Shown here: positions 18,069 through 27,496 of the stretch, one piece after another
Numbering within the stretch: the first letter of the stretch is position 1
Layout of the letters: each line of letters opens with the position of its first letter
NCBI RefSeq assembly: GCF_002813325.1
Contig: NZ_PHUG01000001.1
Location: forward strand, 2,418,001-2,482,000
Reading direction: 5' to 3'
DNA from: Janthinobacterium sp. 64
Lineage (GTDB): Bacteria; Pseudomonadota; Gammaproteobacteria; Burkholderiales; Burkholderiaceae_D
DNA: 64,000 nucleotides
Notes under the pieces: model-generated
Told to the model about the DNA's origin: nothing
Databases searched by the model: none
Seen by the model: only the letters and a program-made list of their open reading frames with translations
Position numbers and translations under genes: made by a program

Positions 18069-18713
18069 CTACCAGCCCAGCGCATGGCGCAGCAGCAGCG
18101 CCGACAGCACGAACATCGTGATACCAATCAAGCCATCGAGCACTTGCCAGGCGCGCGGCCGGGCAAACCACGGCGCCAGCCAGCGCGCGCCAAATCCCAA
18201 CGAGGCAAACCACAGCAGGCTGGCCGCGCTGGCGCCGGCGATAAACCAGCCGCGCAGCACGCCCGGCTGCTGCGCGCCGATGCTTCCCACCAGCAATACC
18301 GTATCCAGATACACGTGCGGGTTGAGCAAGGTAAATGCGGCCGCCTGGGCCAGCGCGGCAGCCAGGCCCAGTTGCGACCCGCCTTCGGCCGCGCGCAACT
18401 GCTGCGGCCGGCGCGCGCGCCGCAGCGCTTGCCAACCGTAGACGGCGAGGAAAGCGGCGCCGCCCAGCGCCAGTGCGCTGGCCAGCAAGGGACGCTGCCC
18501 CAGCGCACTGGCCATGCCCAGCACACCGGCGGCAATCAGCGCCGCGTCGGCCAGCGCGCAAAACAGCACGATGGCGCCCACGTGTTCGCGGCGCAAGCCA
18601 GGCCGCAAGACAAAAGCATTTTGCGAGCCGATGGCAACGATGAGGCCCAGGCCCAGGGTCATGCCCTGTACAAAGACGGAAAAAACGAGTGGGGTGGTGG
18701 CGGAGAGTGTCAT
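18069..18713 (-). CDS. LysE/ArgO family amino acid exporter
   Basis: A 214-residue inner-membrane exporter of the LysE/ArgO family, which expels excess lysine or arginine. It has about six hydrophobic segments and the family hallmarks GLIVAIGSQNAFVLRPG near residues 23-39 and FTLLNPHVYLDTVLL near 126-140. The divergent neighbour is an ArgP-type LysR regulator, the same pairing seen for lysE-lysG and argO-argP, so basic-amino-acid efflux induced by the substrate is the likely role. The two genes break the flagellar cluster between fliR and flgL. Confidence 0.92.
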   Translation of the reverse strand: MTLSATTPLVFSVFVQGMTLGLGLIVAIGSQNAFVLRPGLRREHVGAIVLFCALADAALIAAGVLGMASALGQRPLLASALALGGAAFLAVYGWQALRRARRPQQLRAAEGGSQLGLAAALAQAAAFTLLNPHVYLDTVLLVGSIGAQQPGVLRGWFIAGASAASLLWFASLGFGARWLAPWFARPRAWQVLDGLIGITMFVLSALLLRHALGW

Positions 18714-18786
18714 GCGGCGATCTTGCCAGCCGCCGGGAATGAAGGCAAACTACCTTTTCTACAGCAAGTTAAGGAAAACTTCATCC

Positions 18787-19698
18787 ATGCTCGATTATGC
18801 CGCCCTGGGTGCCCTCGCCGCCGTCATCCGCGAAGGCAGTTTCGAGCGCGCGGCGCGCGCCTTGCACGTGACGCCATCGGCCATTTCGCAGCGCATCCGG
18901 CTGCTGGAAGAGCGCGTCGGCTGCGCGCTGGTGATACGCGATCAGCCTTGCCGCGCCACGCAAACGGGCCGGCGCTTGTGCCAGCACGTGGACCAGGTGC
19001 AACTGCTGGAACAGGATTTGCAAGGGACCGTGCCGGCGCTGGTGCAGGCAGCACTGGGCGTGTCGCGCGCCACTGTGCCCGTCGCCGTGAATGCCGACAG
19101 CCTGGCCACCTGGCTGGCGCCCGCCATCGCCGCCTTCGGGGCCGCGCACCCGGTGCTGCTGCAAGTGGCCGTCGACGACCAGGACCATACGGCCGAGTGG
19201 CTGCGCAGCGGCGCCGTACTGGCCGCCGTCAGCGCAACGGCCCGGCCCGCATCGGGCTGCAACAGCCGCCCGCTGGGCGCCATGCGCTACCTGGCAGCTG
19301 CCAGTCCCGCCTTCCTGCAACGGCATTTTGCCCACGGCGTGGGCGCTGCCAGCCTGGCGCTGGCGCCCAGCCTCGTCTTCAATGCCAAGGACGAGCTCCA
19401 ATCGCGCTGGGTGCGGCGCCTGTGCCACCGGCATGTGGAATTGCCGCGCCATGCTCTGCCCTCGTCGCACGCCTTCGTCACGGCCGGCCTGGCCGGCATG
19501 GGCTGGGGCTTGCACCCGCAGGCGCTGATCCAGCCCCATCTTGACAATGGCAGCCTGGTCGAACTGCTGCCCGCCACGCCCCTCGATGTGCCCCTGCACT
19601 GGCATACGGCGCGCGCCGCGTCGAGCCTGCTCGACGGCTTGAGCGCAGCCATCCTGGCCGCCGCCCGCACGGGCTTGCAGCCGATACCGGGCGCTTAG
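18787..19698 (+). CDS. argP: LysR-type regulator, ArgP/LysG family
   Basis: A 303-residue LysR-family activator. The N-terminal helix-turn-helix covers about residues 3-60 (AALGALAAVIREGSFERAAR, LHVTPSAISQRIRLLEERVG), and the rest is the effector-binding domain that in ArgP/LysG senses lysine or arginine. It is divergent from the exporter gene at 18069-18713 with a 73-nt shared promoter gap, so it most likely controls that exporter. ATG 18787 is used because it fits the family N-terminus; longer readings lie inside the exporter gene. Its 3' end overlaps the flgL stop by 4 nt. Confidence 0.9.
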   Translation: MLDYAALGALAAVIREGSFERAARALHVTPSAISQRIRLLEERVGCALVIRDQPCRATQTGRRLCQHVDQVQLLEQDLQGTVPALVQAALGVSRATVPVAVNADSLATWLAPAIAAFGAAHPVLLQVAVDDQDHTAEWLRSGAVLAAVSATARPASGCNSRPLGAMRYLAAASPAFLQRHFAHGVGAASLALAPSLVFNAKDELQSRWVRRLCHRHVELPRHALPSSHAFVTAGLAGMGWGLHPQALIQPHLDNGSLVELLPATPLDVPLHWHTARAASSLLDGLSAAILAAARTGLQPIPGA

Positions 19699-20936
19699 CT
19701 GATGTAATTGAACAGCGACAGACCCGAGATCGAGGTGAACGTTTTCTGCGCCGCCTGCAGGGTCACCTGCTGCTGGGTGAAGGTGGAAATGGCTTTCACC
19801 ATGTCCAGGTCCTGCAGGTCCGACAGGGTGGTGGCGTACTGGAGGTCGAGGTCGTCGCCTGCGCTGTCGAGATAATCGAGCTCCTTCATGCGGGCGCCCA
19901 CTTCGGTGCGCACCGACAGCACATTGTCGTAGGCCGTGTCGAGTATGTTGTGGGCGGCGTTCAAGCCGTTCGCCAGGCGCGCCTGGCCAGCGTCGCCAGT
20001 AGTCGTCTGGCGCAGCACGCCGATCAGGTTTTTCACGGTGGTAAACAGCGATTCCTTGGCGCTCGGCTCCAGCGTAAAGCTGTCCTGGTCCGCCGGCGCA
20101 CCCGTGATGTTGACTTGCTGGCCGGCGAAGGCGATGGTGTCGCCGCTCTTGTAGGGGATGGGCACGGCGGGATTGGGCACCGTCTGACCCAAGGTGGCGT
20201 CGGTGATGGTATACGTGGTGACGGCAGTGGTGCCCGTGCCCGCGACCTTGAAGTCGATGGAATATTTATGTCCCGTCAATGCCGTCGGGTCCGTCACCGT
20301 GCCGCCGGAAACGATGCCAGAACCACCGCGCGCGAAGTTGCCGGTAGCGGCGGCCGTGGTGAACTTGCCGTTGCCGGTCAGGTTATTTTCAAAGACGGCG
20401 GCGCCGGAATCGCTGGTCGCCAGGTAGCGCGCCGAGCCCACCTGCAATTCGCGCTGGCCCTGGTCGCCCACATAGGTGGCGCCCGTCGGCGTCTGGCTGA
20501 ATGGCTGGGTGGTGGATTTATAGCCGGAAAACAGGTAGCCGCCGGCGCCGTCGGCCGTGTTGGCAATGCCCAGCAAGTCCGTCAGCCGCCCTTCCAGTTC
20601 CCTCGCCAGGGTTTCGCGGTCGACGTCTTTCAGCGCGGGATTGCCGGCCTTGACGACCAGGTCTTTCACGTCCGCAATCAGTGAACCCGTGCTGCCCAGC
20701 GCCAGCTCTTCCTGTGACAGGAAGTTTTTCGCATTCGAACGGTTCGTCACGAACTGGGTATTGATCGATTGCGACTGCGTCACTTCCAGCGCGCGCGCCG
20801 AGGCGATCGGGTCGTCGGCAGGCGTCAGGTTGCGGCGGTTCGCCGACAGCTGCATCTGCGTACGGTTCAGGGCGCCCTGCAGATTGTTCAGCTGCGAACT
20901 GCCCTGGTCATAAATCATTCGTGTGCTGATGCGCAT
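19695..20936 (-). CDS. flgL: Hook-filament junction protein FlgL (HAP3)
   Basis: FlgL forms the second junction ring between hook and filament. The 413-residue product has the flagellin-like N-terminus MRISTRMIYDQGSSQLNNLQ with the NRTQMQLSANRRNLTPADDP segment, and a C-terminal helix ending FTSISGLSLFNYIS. The middle (about residues 150-290) is the variable outer domain. It follows flgK by 51 nt and probably shares the FliA promoter at 22984-23010. Confidence 0.96.
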   Translation of the reverse strand: MRISTRMIYDQGSSQLNNLQGALNRTQMQLSANRRNLTPADDPIASARALEVTQSQSINTQFVTNRSNAKNFLSQEELALGSTGSLIADVKDLVVKAGNPALKDVDRETLARELEGRLTDLLGIANTADGAGGYLFSGYKSTTQPFSQTPTGATYVGDQGQRELQVGSARYLATSDSGAAVFENNLTGNGKFTTAAATGNFARGGSGIVSGGTVTDPTALTGHKYSIDFKVAGTGTTAVTTYTITDATLGQTVPNPAVPIPYKSGDTIAFAGQQVNITGAPADQDSFTLEPSAKESLFTTVKNLIGVLRQTTTGDAGQARLANGLNAAHNILDTAYDNVLSVRTEVGARMKELDYLDSAGDDLDLQYATTLSDLQDLDMVKAISTFTQQQVTLQAAQKTFTSISGLSLFNYIS

Positions 20937-20987
20937 GATGCTGCCCTTCCAGAAAGCCGCCGCGCACTGCGCTGCGGCAAAAATTGA

Positions 20988-22955
20988 TTAACGTCCCAGG
21001 CCGATGACCACGTCGAACAGGGTGCTGGCGATCTGCATGACCTTGCCGCACGCCTGGTAGGACTGCTGGTAACGCAGCAGGTTGGCCGCCTCTTCATCGA
21101 GGTTGACGCCGGAGACGGCCTGCTGCTGGGTACTGACCTGCTGCAGCAAGGCCAGGCTGGCCAGGCCGCTGACCTGCACTTCGCGCGTCTTGTTGCCCAC
21201 GAAGCTGACGGTTTGCGCATACGAGCCCTGGAACGTGGCATTGCCGCCATCGAGGATGTTCTTCGTCTGCAAGCCCGCCAGCAGCGCCGCATTGCGGTTG
21301 TCGCCAACGCCGCCCGTATTGGGCTTGATCGTGAAGGTATCGCCCTGCGCCGGCGTGCCCGTCATGCTGACATTGATGCCGCCAAAGCTGAAATTGTCGC
21401 CTTCCGCATACGGGATGTTCGCCGTGCCGGCCGGATAGGTCGTGGTGGCGCCATTCAAGCCCTTGACCGTCACCGCCTGGCCCGCCGGGAAACCCGTCAG
21501 CGAGGTAGTCGCCTTGTCAAAGGTCAAGGTCACGGGACCGGTCAGGGCATTGCCCGGGGTCAGGTAGGCCTTGTCGACGGAGCCGGCGCTGAGCTTGCCC
21601 GTGCCCGTATTGGCCACCGGCGCCGAGGTGGCGATGGGGGCCCCGGCGGCAATCTTGTTGCGGTCGGTGATCAGCACGGCCAGGCCGGCCGCGCCATTCG
21701 CCGTCGGTTTGATGACGTAGTTGTCGCCCTGGGAGGCCGTGCCCGAGATCGAGAAATCGACGCCGTCGATGGTTTGCGGCGCCGTTTGCGGATACGGATT
21801 GATGATGGTGTGCGCGCCGTCCGATTCGCGCGTCACCACATAGTTGCTGCCATCGTACTTCAGGCTGTAATCGCTGGCCGTCAGCTTGGTGGGGTCGCTG
21901 ACCTTGGCCGACAGCACGGTGGTGCTGCTGGCGTTGTTGCCGCGGTCGGCGCCGATCACGGGGTCGGGTATCTTGAAAAAGTCGCCGCCCATGGCGCCAT
22001 TCAAGTCCTGGCCCAGCTTGTGCTGGTCGTTGAAGGTACTCGCCAGCGCGATGGCCACCTTGCCCAGCGAGTTCTGCACATTGTCCAGGGTGCCGCTGCG
22101 AAATTCCAGCAAGCCGCCCAGCGAGCCGCCGGTCAGGGAGCTGTCCGGCAGCACGCTGACGGTACTGCCCGTGACATAGCCCACCTCGATGCGGTTCGGG
22201 TCCGTCCGCGAAGGCGTGGCCGCCAGCTCGAAGCTGCGGTCCGCCACCACCAGCGGCTGGCCCGCACCGATGGAAATGGTGACGGTATTGTTGGCAGCCG
22301 GTTGCACCGTTGCCTTGACATATTTGTTCAATTCCGTGATCAGCTGGTCGCGCTGGTCCAGCAAATCGTTGGGCTGGTTGCTGGCATCGACCGACAACTG
22401 GGAAATCGACTTGTTCAGCTCGGCGAGCTGCTTGGCATAGGTATTAATCACCGCCACATTCGACGTGATCTGCGAATTGACGCCGTCGCCGATCTCCGTC
22501 AGGCGCGCGCTCAGGCCCTGAAAACGCGAAGCGAGCGAGCCGGCGCTCGACAGCAAGGCCTGGCGCGAGGCGACCGAAGACGGATTGGCGCTGAAGTCCT
22601 GCACGCCCTTGAAGAAATCCTGCAGGGCGGGCGACAGGCCCGCCGTGGGGTCGGCCAGCAAGTTGTCGATCTGGCTGATCTGCGTGTAATAGCTATCGAG
22701 CGCGCTGGTGGCGCTTTGTGCGGCATTGACCTGGGTGGCCATGAAACTGTCGTACTGGCGCTTGATCTGCGACACTTCCGTGCCCGTGCCGACGAAGCCA
22801 TAGCCGGCAAAGTTCGACTGCGAAGTCTGCTGCAGCACCGTCTGGCGGTTGTAGCCGGCCACGTTCGCATTGGTGATGTTATGCCCGGTCGTCGACAGGC
22901 CCACCTGCGCTGCAAGCAAACCGCTCTTACCGATGCTGAGTAGATTCGAAGTCAT
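20988..22955 (-). CDS. flgK: Hook-filament junction protein FlgK (HAP1)
   Basis: FlgK is the first junction protein added to the finished hook. The 655-residue product starts MTSNLLSIGKSGLLAAQVGL and contains the rod/hook-family motif TTGHNITNANVAGYNRQTV near residues 22-40. The C-terminal end (VNLDEEAANLLRYQQSYQAC, ASTLFDVVIGLGR) is the conserved axial-protein helix. A sigma-28-type site at 22984-23010 lies 29 nt upstream, so flgK-flgL are probably class-3 genes apart from the flgB-J rod-hook operon. Confidence 0.96.
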   Translation of the reverse strand: MTSNLLSIGKSGLLAAQVGLSTTGHNITNANVAGYNRQTVLQQTSQSNFAGYGFVGTGTEVSQIKRQYDSFMATQVNAAQSATSALDSYYTQISQIDNLLADPTAGLSPALQDFFKGVQDFSANPSSVASRQALLSSAGSLASRFQGLSARLTEIGDGVNSQITSNVAVINTYAKQLAELNKSISQLSVDASNQPNDLLDQRDQLITELNKYVKATVQPAANNTVTISIGAGQPLVVADRSFELAATPSRTDPNRIEVGYVTGSTVSVLPDSSLTGGSLGGLLEFRSGTLDNVQNSLGKVAIALASTFNDQHKLGQDLNGAMGGDFFKIPDPVIGADRGNNASSTTVLSAKVSDPTKLTASDYSLKYDGSNYVVTRESDGAHTIINPYPQTAPQTIDGVDFSISGTASQGDNYVIKPTANGAAGLAVLITDRNKIAAGAPIATSAPVANTGTGKLSAGSVDKAYLTPGNALTGPVTLTFDKATTSLTGFPAGQAVTVKGLNGATTTYPAGTANIPYAEGDNFSFGGINVSMTGTPAQGDTFTIKPNTGGVGDNRNAALLAGLQTKNILDGGNATFQGSYAQTVSFVGNKTREVQVSGLASLALLQQVSTQQQAVSGVNLDEEAANLLRYQQSYQACGKVMQIASTLFDVVIGLGR

Positions 22956-22983
22956 GGTGTCTTATTGGTTACCGTCACATGTA

Positions 22984-23010
22984 TTTACGGCAGCCGCGGC
23001 GAAAACTTGA
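22984..23010 (-). promoter_or_regulatory. FliA (sigma-28) promoter of flgK-flgL
   Basis: Reading the - strand: TCAAGTTT, 11-nt spacer, GCCGTAAA, against the consensus TAAAGTTT-N11-GCCGATAA (13 of 16 positions). It is 29 nt from the flgK ATG, a distance similar to those before fliD and flgM. The -10 half is weaker than at the other two sites. Confidence 0.6.
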
Positions 23011-23042
23011 AGCGCGCGGCCTGCACAGGGGCACGGCAGGGG

Positions 23043-23969
23043 TTAGCCGACCAGCGAATGCTTGATGATTTTTGTCAATTTGGCAGCGTAATTCGGATCC
23101 GTCGCGTAGCCGGCCTTTTGCAAGCCGTGGGCAAACGTGCTGGCGTCGCCCGCGCTGGCCAGCACTTTCTCGTAGCGCTTGTTGTTGGTAATTAACTGCG
23201 CATAATCCTTGAAGCTGTCCGCGTAACTATCGTAGGCGCGGAATTTTTCCACCTTGCGCTGCGCCTTGCCATTCACGTATTCCGTCGTGACGGCTTCCGT
23301 GACCTTGCCCTTCCAGTCGCTGGACGCCTTGATGCCGAACAGGTTGTGGCTGCTGCTGCCGTCGCGGGCGATGATTTCGCGCTTGCCCCAGCCCGTTTCC
23401 AGCGCCGCCTGGCCCAGCATGAACTTGGCCGGGATGCCGGTGGCGCGGCTCGCTTCTTCCGCATGCACGCCGAGTTTTTCCTGGAAGGCGCGCACATGCG
23501 GCGCCTGCGTGGCGTTGGCCTTCTCGCTCAGGGTCTTGCCGGTGGCGCTGGCACTGCCGGCACCGTCGGTCAGGGCGCCCTGCTGCTGGCGGAACGCGGC
23601 CAGCGCCTGCGCCATGCTCGACGAGCGGGGCGACGGCGCTTCGGCGCCATCGGCGGCCAGCGCCTGGTTCGACGACGATAGCTGGCGGATCAGCACGTCC
23701 GCCAGGCCCGTGCCCCGCTTGGCCAGGTTCTGGCTCGTCTGCTGGTCCAGCATCGAGGTATACATCTTGCTTTGCTGGCTATCCATGATGCCGTCCTGCG
23801 GCGAAGCTTCACGCATGCTTTTCATCATCATGTTGATGAACATGGCTTCAAATTGCGTGGCCGCCTCTTTCAGGGCGGCAGGGTCCTTCGCCTTGGCGGA
23901 CTGGCGCAAGCCATCCATGCCCTTGACGTCGTAGGCGGCGGTATTGCTGAGGTCGGTTTGGCTGATCAT
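23043..23969 (-). CDS. flgJ: Flagellar rod assembly protein/muramidase FlgJ
   Basis: FlgJ caps the growing rod and cuts peptidoglycan so the rod can pass. The 308-residue product has both domains: N-terminal rod-binding domain with AATQFEAMFINMMMKSMREA (about residues 39-58) and a C-terminal glucosaminidase domain with AKFMLGQAALETGWGKREI, where the Glu of ALETGWG is the catalytic acid. ATG 23969 is chosen, 10 nt after the flgI stop; a longer frame would need a TTG inside flgI. Confidence 0.96.
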   Translation of the reverse strand: MISQTDLSNTAAYDVKGMDGLRQSAKAKDPAALKEAATQFEAMFINMMMKSMREASPQDGIMDSQQSKMYTSMLDQQTSQNLAKRGTGLADVLIRQLSSSNQALAADGAEAPSPRSSSMAQALAAFRQQQGALTDGAGSASATGKTLSEKANATQAPHVRAFQEKLGVHAEEASRATGIPAKFMLGQAALETGWGKREIIARDGSSSHNLFGIKASSDWKGKVTEAVTTEYVNGKAQRKVEKFRAYDSYADSFKDYAQLITNNKRYEKVLASAGDASTFAHGLQKAGYATDPNYAAKLTKIIKHSLVG

Positions 23970-23979
23970 GGCGTGTCCA

Positions 23980-25095
23980 TCAAATGATTTCAAGTTCGGC
24001 GCGCAGCGAACCGGCCGCCTTCATCGCCTGCAGGATAGCCAGCAAGTCTTGCGGCGAAGCACCGATGGCGTTCAAGGCCTTCACCACGTCGGACAGCGAA
24101 GCGCCGCCCTTGACCAGCATGACCTTGCCCGGTTCCTTCTTGATATCGATCTGTGCCGTCTGCGTGACCACCGTGCGCCCGCCCGACAAGGGCGCCGGCT
24201 GGCTCACCTGTGGCTCGACATTGATGGTAACGGACAGGTTGCCGTGCGAAATGGCGCAGGTTTCCAGCGTCACGGACTGGTTCATCACGACGGAACCGGT
24301 GCGCGCATTCATGATGACCTTGGCCGCCAGGCGGGCCGGATTGACTTCGATGCTTTCCAGCTGGCCCAGGAAGGTCACGCGCTGGTCGCTGCTGCCCGGC
24401 GACTGCACCTGGATCACGCGTCCGTCCAGCGCGGCGGCCGTGCCGGCGCCGTAGCGGCTGTTGATGGCGTCGACCACGCGGCTGGCGGTGGCGAAATCGG
24501 TGGCGTTCAATTCCAGGCGTATGGTGTTGTTGGCGCCCAGCACCGAGGGCACGGTGCGCTCGACGGTGGCGCCGCCCGAGATGCGGCCCACGCTCAGGTG
24601 ATTGATGACGACGGAGCTGCCGGCCGCCTGCGCACCCACGCCGCCCACCAGCACGTTACCTTGCGCCATGCCGTACACCTGGCCGTCAGCACCCTTCAAT
24701 GGCGTCATCAATAAGGTGCCGCCGCGCAAGCTTTTCGCATTGCCCATCGACGACACGGTCACGTCGAGCATCTGGCCCGGCTGAGCAAACGCGGGCAAGG
24801 ACGTCGTCACCATCACGGCGGCCACGTTTTTCAGCTGCAAACTGGTGCCTTGCGGCAAGTTGATACCTTGCTGCTGCAGCATCGCCGCCACGCTCTGGAT
24901 GGTGAACGGCGTTTGCGTGGTCTGGTCGCCGCTGCCGTCGAGGCCGACGACGAGGCCATAGCCCATCAGCTGATTCTGGCGCACGCCGGCGATGCTGGCC
25001 AGGTCCTTGATGCGCTCGGCTTGCGCCACGGGCGCCAGCAGGGAGAGAGCCAGGCCGGCAATGGCCAAACAGCGGGGAAAGGTCAATGTTGCCAT
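23980..25095 (-). CDS. flgI: Flagellar P-ring protein FlgI
   Basis: FlgI forms the periplasmic P ring, the bushing around the rod in the peptidoglycan layer. The 371-residue product has a Sec signal peptide ending LLAPVAQA and the conserved start of the mature protein RIKDLASIAGVRQNQLMGYG, followed by LVVGLDGSGDQTTQTPFT. The C-terminal ends LQAMKAAGSLRAELEII as in other FlgI proteins. It lies 2 nt after flgH and 10 nt before flgJ. Confidence 0.97.
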   Translation of the reverse strand: MATLTFPRCLAIAGLALSLLAPVAQAERIKDLASIAGVRQNQLMGYGLVVGLDGSGDQTTQTPFTIQSVAAMLQQQGINLPQGTSLQLKNVAAVMVTTSLPAFAQPGQMLDVTVSSMGNAKSLRGGTLLMTPLKGADGQVYGMAQGNVLVGGVGAQAAGSSVVINHLSVGRISGGATVERTVPSVLGANNTIRLELNATDFATASRVVDAINSRYGAGTAAALDGRVIQVQSPGSSDQRVTFLGQLESIEVNPARLAAKVIMNARTGSVVMNQSVTLETCAISHGNLSVTINVEPQVSQPAPLSGGRTVVTQTAQIDIKKEPGKVMLVKGGASLSDVVKALNAIGASPQDLLAILQAMKAAGSLRAELEII

Positions 25096-25097
25096 GA

Positions 25098-25748
25098 TCA
25101 GAACGGCAGCAGGCTGAGGAAGAAACGCGAGGCCATCGAGGCCATTTCGGCGCGGTCGATCTGGCTGTTGGTGCGGTATTCGACGCGCGCATCGGCCACC
25201 TGGGTCGAGGGCACGACGTTGCCCGTGCCGATGGTGTCCGGATTGACCATGCCCGAGAAGCGGATGAATTCGGTGCCCTTGTTCATGGCGATCTGTTTTT
25301 CGCCGGCAACGATCAGGTTGCCGTTTGGCAGCACTTCAATCACCGTCACGCCGATCACGCCGGAAAAGGTGTTGCTGGCGGACTGGTTGTCGCCGTCCGC
25401 AAATTTCGTTGCGCCATTCGCCGAAACGCTGCCGCCCAGGCGGCCCTGCAGCATGCCTGGCGTGCTGAAGCCCACGCTGCCCGACTTGTTGCCGGAGCTG
25501 GCACCCGCCTTGACGGCATTCGTGCGCTCGGTGATGGCGATGGTCATGGTGTCGCCCACGTGGCGCGCGCGGCGGTCTTCGAAGGCGGGACGGTAGGTCG
25601 ACGGCTGGTAGATGGAACCGTTGTTGACGACCACCGGTTCCGGCATCGGCGCGCGCGTGGTGGTCGGGTATTGCACGATGGACGTAGGCGTGATGGCGCA
25701 GCCGGACAACAGGACTGCGGACAACAGGGCGATGATGGGGTATTGCAT
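25098..25748 (-). CDS. flgH: Flagellar L-ring lipoprotein FlgH
   Basis: FlgH forms the outer-membrane L ring. The product has 216 residues from ATG 25748, with a lipoprotein signal peptide and lipobox LLSGC at residues 11-15, then the conserved FlgH segments SIYQPSTYRPAFEDRRARHV, GDTMTIAITERTNA and FIRFSGMVNPDTIGTGNVVP. GGAGG lies 6 nt before this ATG, which decides it over the upstream ATG-like start that adds 12 residues ahead of the signal peptide. Confidence 0.96.
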   Translation of the reverse strand: MQYPIIALLSAVLLSGCAITPTSIVQYPTTTRAPMPEPVVVNNGSIYQPSTYRPAFEDRRARHVGDTMTIAITERTNAVKAGASSGNKSGSVGFSTPGMLQGRLGGSVSANGATKFADGDNQSASNTFSGVIGVTVIEVLPNGNLIVAGEKQIAMNKGTEFIRFSGMVNPDTIGTGNVVPSTQVADARVEYRTNSQIDRAEMASMASRFFLSLLPF

Positions 25749-25798
25749 GGCGAACCTCCGCTGCCATCCGGCGGCGGATGGCATGACGACTATGAAAA

Positions 25799-26581
25799 TT
25801 AAAGTTGCGACAATTTCTGCAGCATTTGATCGGATGTGGTGATGGCCTTGCTGTTGATCTCGTAGGCGCGCTGCGTCTGGATCATGTTGACCATTTCCTC
25901 GGCCACGTTGACGTTCGACGTTTCGATATAGCCCTGCATCAGCACGCCGGCGCCGTTCGTGCCCGGGGTGTTCGTCTGCGCCACGCCGGAAGCGCCCGTT
26001 TCCATGTACAGGTTCTCGCCCTTCGATTCCAGGCCGGCCGGATTGACGAAAGTGGTCAGCTGCAGCGAGCCGATCTGCGATGGCGCCACGGTATTGGGCA
26101 AGGTCACGGAGACGGTGCCATCGCGCGCCACGGTCAGGCTCAGCGCATTGGTCGGCACGGTGATGGCAGGCTGGATGACGAAGCCTTCGGAAGTGACGAG
26201 CTGGCCATTGGCATCGGTCTGGAACGAGCCGTCGCGCGTGTAGGCGGTGGCGCCATCGGGCAGCAGCACCTGGAAGAAACCGGTGCCGTTGACCATCACG
26301 TCGCGCGAATTGCCCGACGCCTGAGGATTGCCCTGGGTATGGATGCGTTCAGTCGCCACGGTGCGCACGCCCGTGCCGATCTGCAAGCCCGACGGCAGCT
26401 GGGTTTGCTGCGACGATTGCGCACCCGGCTGGCGCACATTTTGATACAGCAAGTCTTCAAACACGGCGCGCGACTTCTTGAAGCCGGTGGTGCTGACGTT
26501 GGCCAGGTTATTGGCGATCACGTCCATCTGCGTCTGCTGCGCTTCCAGGCCGGTCTTGGCTATCCAAAGGGAACGAATCAT
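25799..26581 (-). CDS. flgG: Flagellar distal rod protein FlgG
   Basis: FlgG makes the distal rod. The 260-residue length is typical. The N-terminus [20 protein letters not shown] and the motif [20 protein letters not shown] identify it; the C-terminal axial helix is [20 protein letters not shown]. The spacing to flgH is 50 nt and to flgF 72 nt. Confidence 0.97.
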   Translation of the reverse strand: MIRSLWIAKTGLEAQQTQMDVIANNLANVSTTGFKKSRAVFEDLLYQNVRQPGAQSSQQTQLPSGLQIGTGVRTVATERIHTQGNPQASGNSRDVMVNGTGFFQVLLPDGATAYTRDGSFQTDANGQLVTSEGFVIQPAITVPTNALSLTVARDGTVSVTLPNTVAPSQIGSLQLTTFVNPAGLESKGENLYMETGASGVAQTNTPGTNGAGVLMQGYIETSNVNVAEEMVNMIQTQRAYEINSKAITTSDQMLQKLSQL

Positions 26582-26653
26582 GATTTTTCTCCAATAACAG
26601 CGCTCATCAGCCCTGTAGACTATTTCTATGTGACCATTATGCGACCGGCTCTA

Positions 26654-27397
26654 TCAATTCAAAGCGAGGATCTGGGTGGCTTTCGCCGCGTTATTCTCGG
26701 CATTCTTCAACAAACTCATTTGTGTTTCGAACTGGCGCGCCAGGGCGATCATGCTGACCATCGAGTCGACGGGGCTGACATTGCTGCCTTCGAGCGCGCC
26801 CGTCGTCAATTTGACGGCCTGGTCGGCCTGCGCCACCGTGCCATCCTTCAGACGGAACAGGCCGTCGTCGCCGCGCACCAGTTGCTGCTCGGGCGGGTTG
26901 ACCAGCTTGATGCGTCCCAGTACCGTGGACGGGCCCGGCGGCACATCGGTGGAAATCGTGCCCACCGTGCCATCGCTGGCGATGGACACCGTCACACCGG
27001 GCGGAATGGCCAGCGGTCCCGTGTCACCCTGCACCATCAGGCCCGATTGTGTCTGCAACATGCCGTTTTCATTGAGCTTGAAGGCGCCGTTGCGCGTATA
27101 GGCTTCGGAACCGTCAGCCGACTGCACCGCGATCCAGCCGCCGTTCTCCACGGCCACGTCGAGCGCGCGGCCCGTGTGCTGCATGGGTCCTTGCGTGAAA
27201 TCGGAACCGACCGTCGAATCGACGACAAAGGTGCGCGTCGGCATCATGCCGTCGGCCACCACGGGCACGGCGCGAAACGAGTCGAGCTGGGCACGGAAAC
27301 CCGTGCTGGTGGCGTTCGCCAGGTTATTCGCCGTGGTCGCCTGCTTGTCGAGGATGTGCTTGGCGCCCGAGCCGGCGGTGTAGATGAGACGGTCCAT
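26654..27397 (-). CDS. flgF: Flagellar proximal rod protein FlgF
   Basis: FlgF is a minor proximal rod subunit. The 247-residue product starts MDRLIYTAGSGAKHILDKQA and has the rod motif TTANNLANATSTGFRAQLDS; the C-terminal part includes VSPVDSMVSMIALARQFETQ. ATG 27397 has GGAGAAA 5 nt upstream, so the seven-residue longer frame is rejected. A 66-nt palindromic repeat (27424-27489) separates it from flgE inside the operon. Confidence 0.96.
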   Translation of the reverse strand: MDRLIYTAGSGAKHILDKQATTANNLANATSTGFRAQLDSFRAVPVVADGMMPTRTFVVDSTVGSDFTQGPMQHTGRALDVAVENGGWIAVQSADGSEAYTRNGAFKLNENGMLQTQSGLMVQGDTGPLAIPPGVTVSIASDGTVGTISTDVPPGPSTVLGRIKLVNPPEQQLVRGDDGLFRLKDGTVAQADQAVKLTTGALEGSNVSPVDSMVSMIALARQFETQMSLLKNAENNAAKATQILALN

Positions 27398-27423
27398 GTG
27401 TTTCTCCGTGCAAAACAAAAGCT

Positions 27424-27489
27424 GGGGTCAGACCCGGCGGGGGAATGCGCCGCAATGCGGCACATTCCGGTCACGAAGTGACTGACTCC
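27424..27489. repeat. 66-nt palindromic repeat element, copy 2, inside the flg operon
   Basis: Arm GGGGTCAG (27424-27431), hairpin GGAATG-C-GCCGC-AAT-GCGGC-A-CATTCC (27442-27468), arm CTGACTCC (27482-27489). Arm spacing, hairpin length (27 nt) and the central AAT are the same as in copy 1 at 6025-6090, while the stem bases differ but still pair. It fills the flgE-flgF gap and ends 27 nt before the flgF start, so it is transcribed with the operon. Confidence 0.75.
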
Positions 27490-27496
27490 CTGATTA

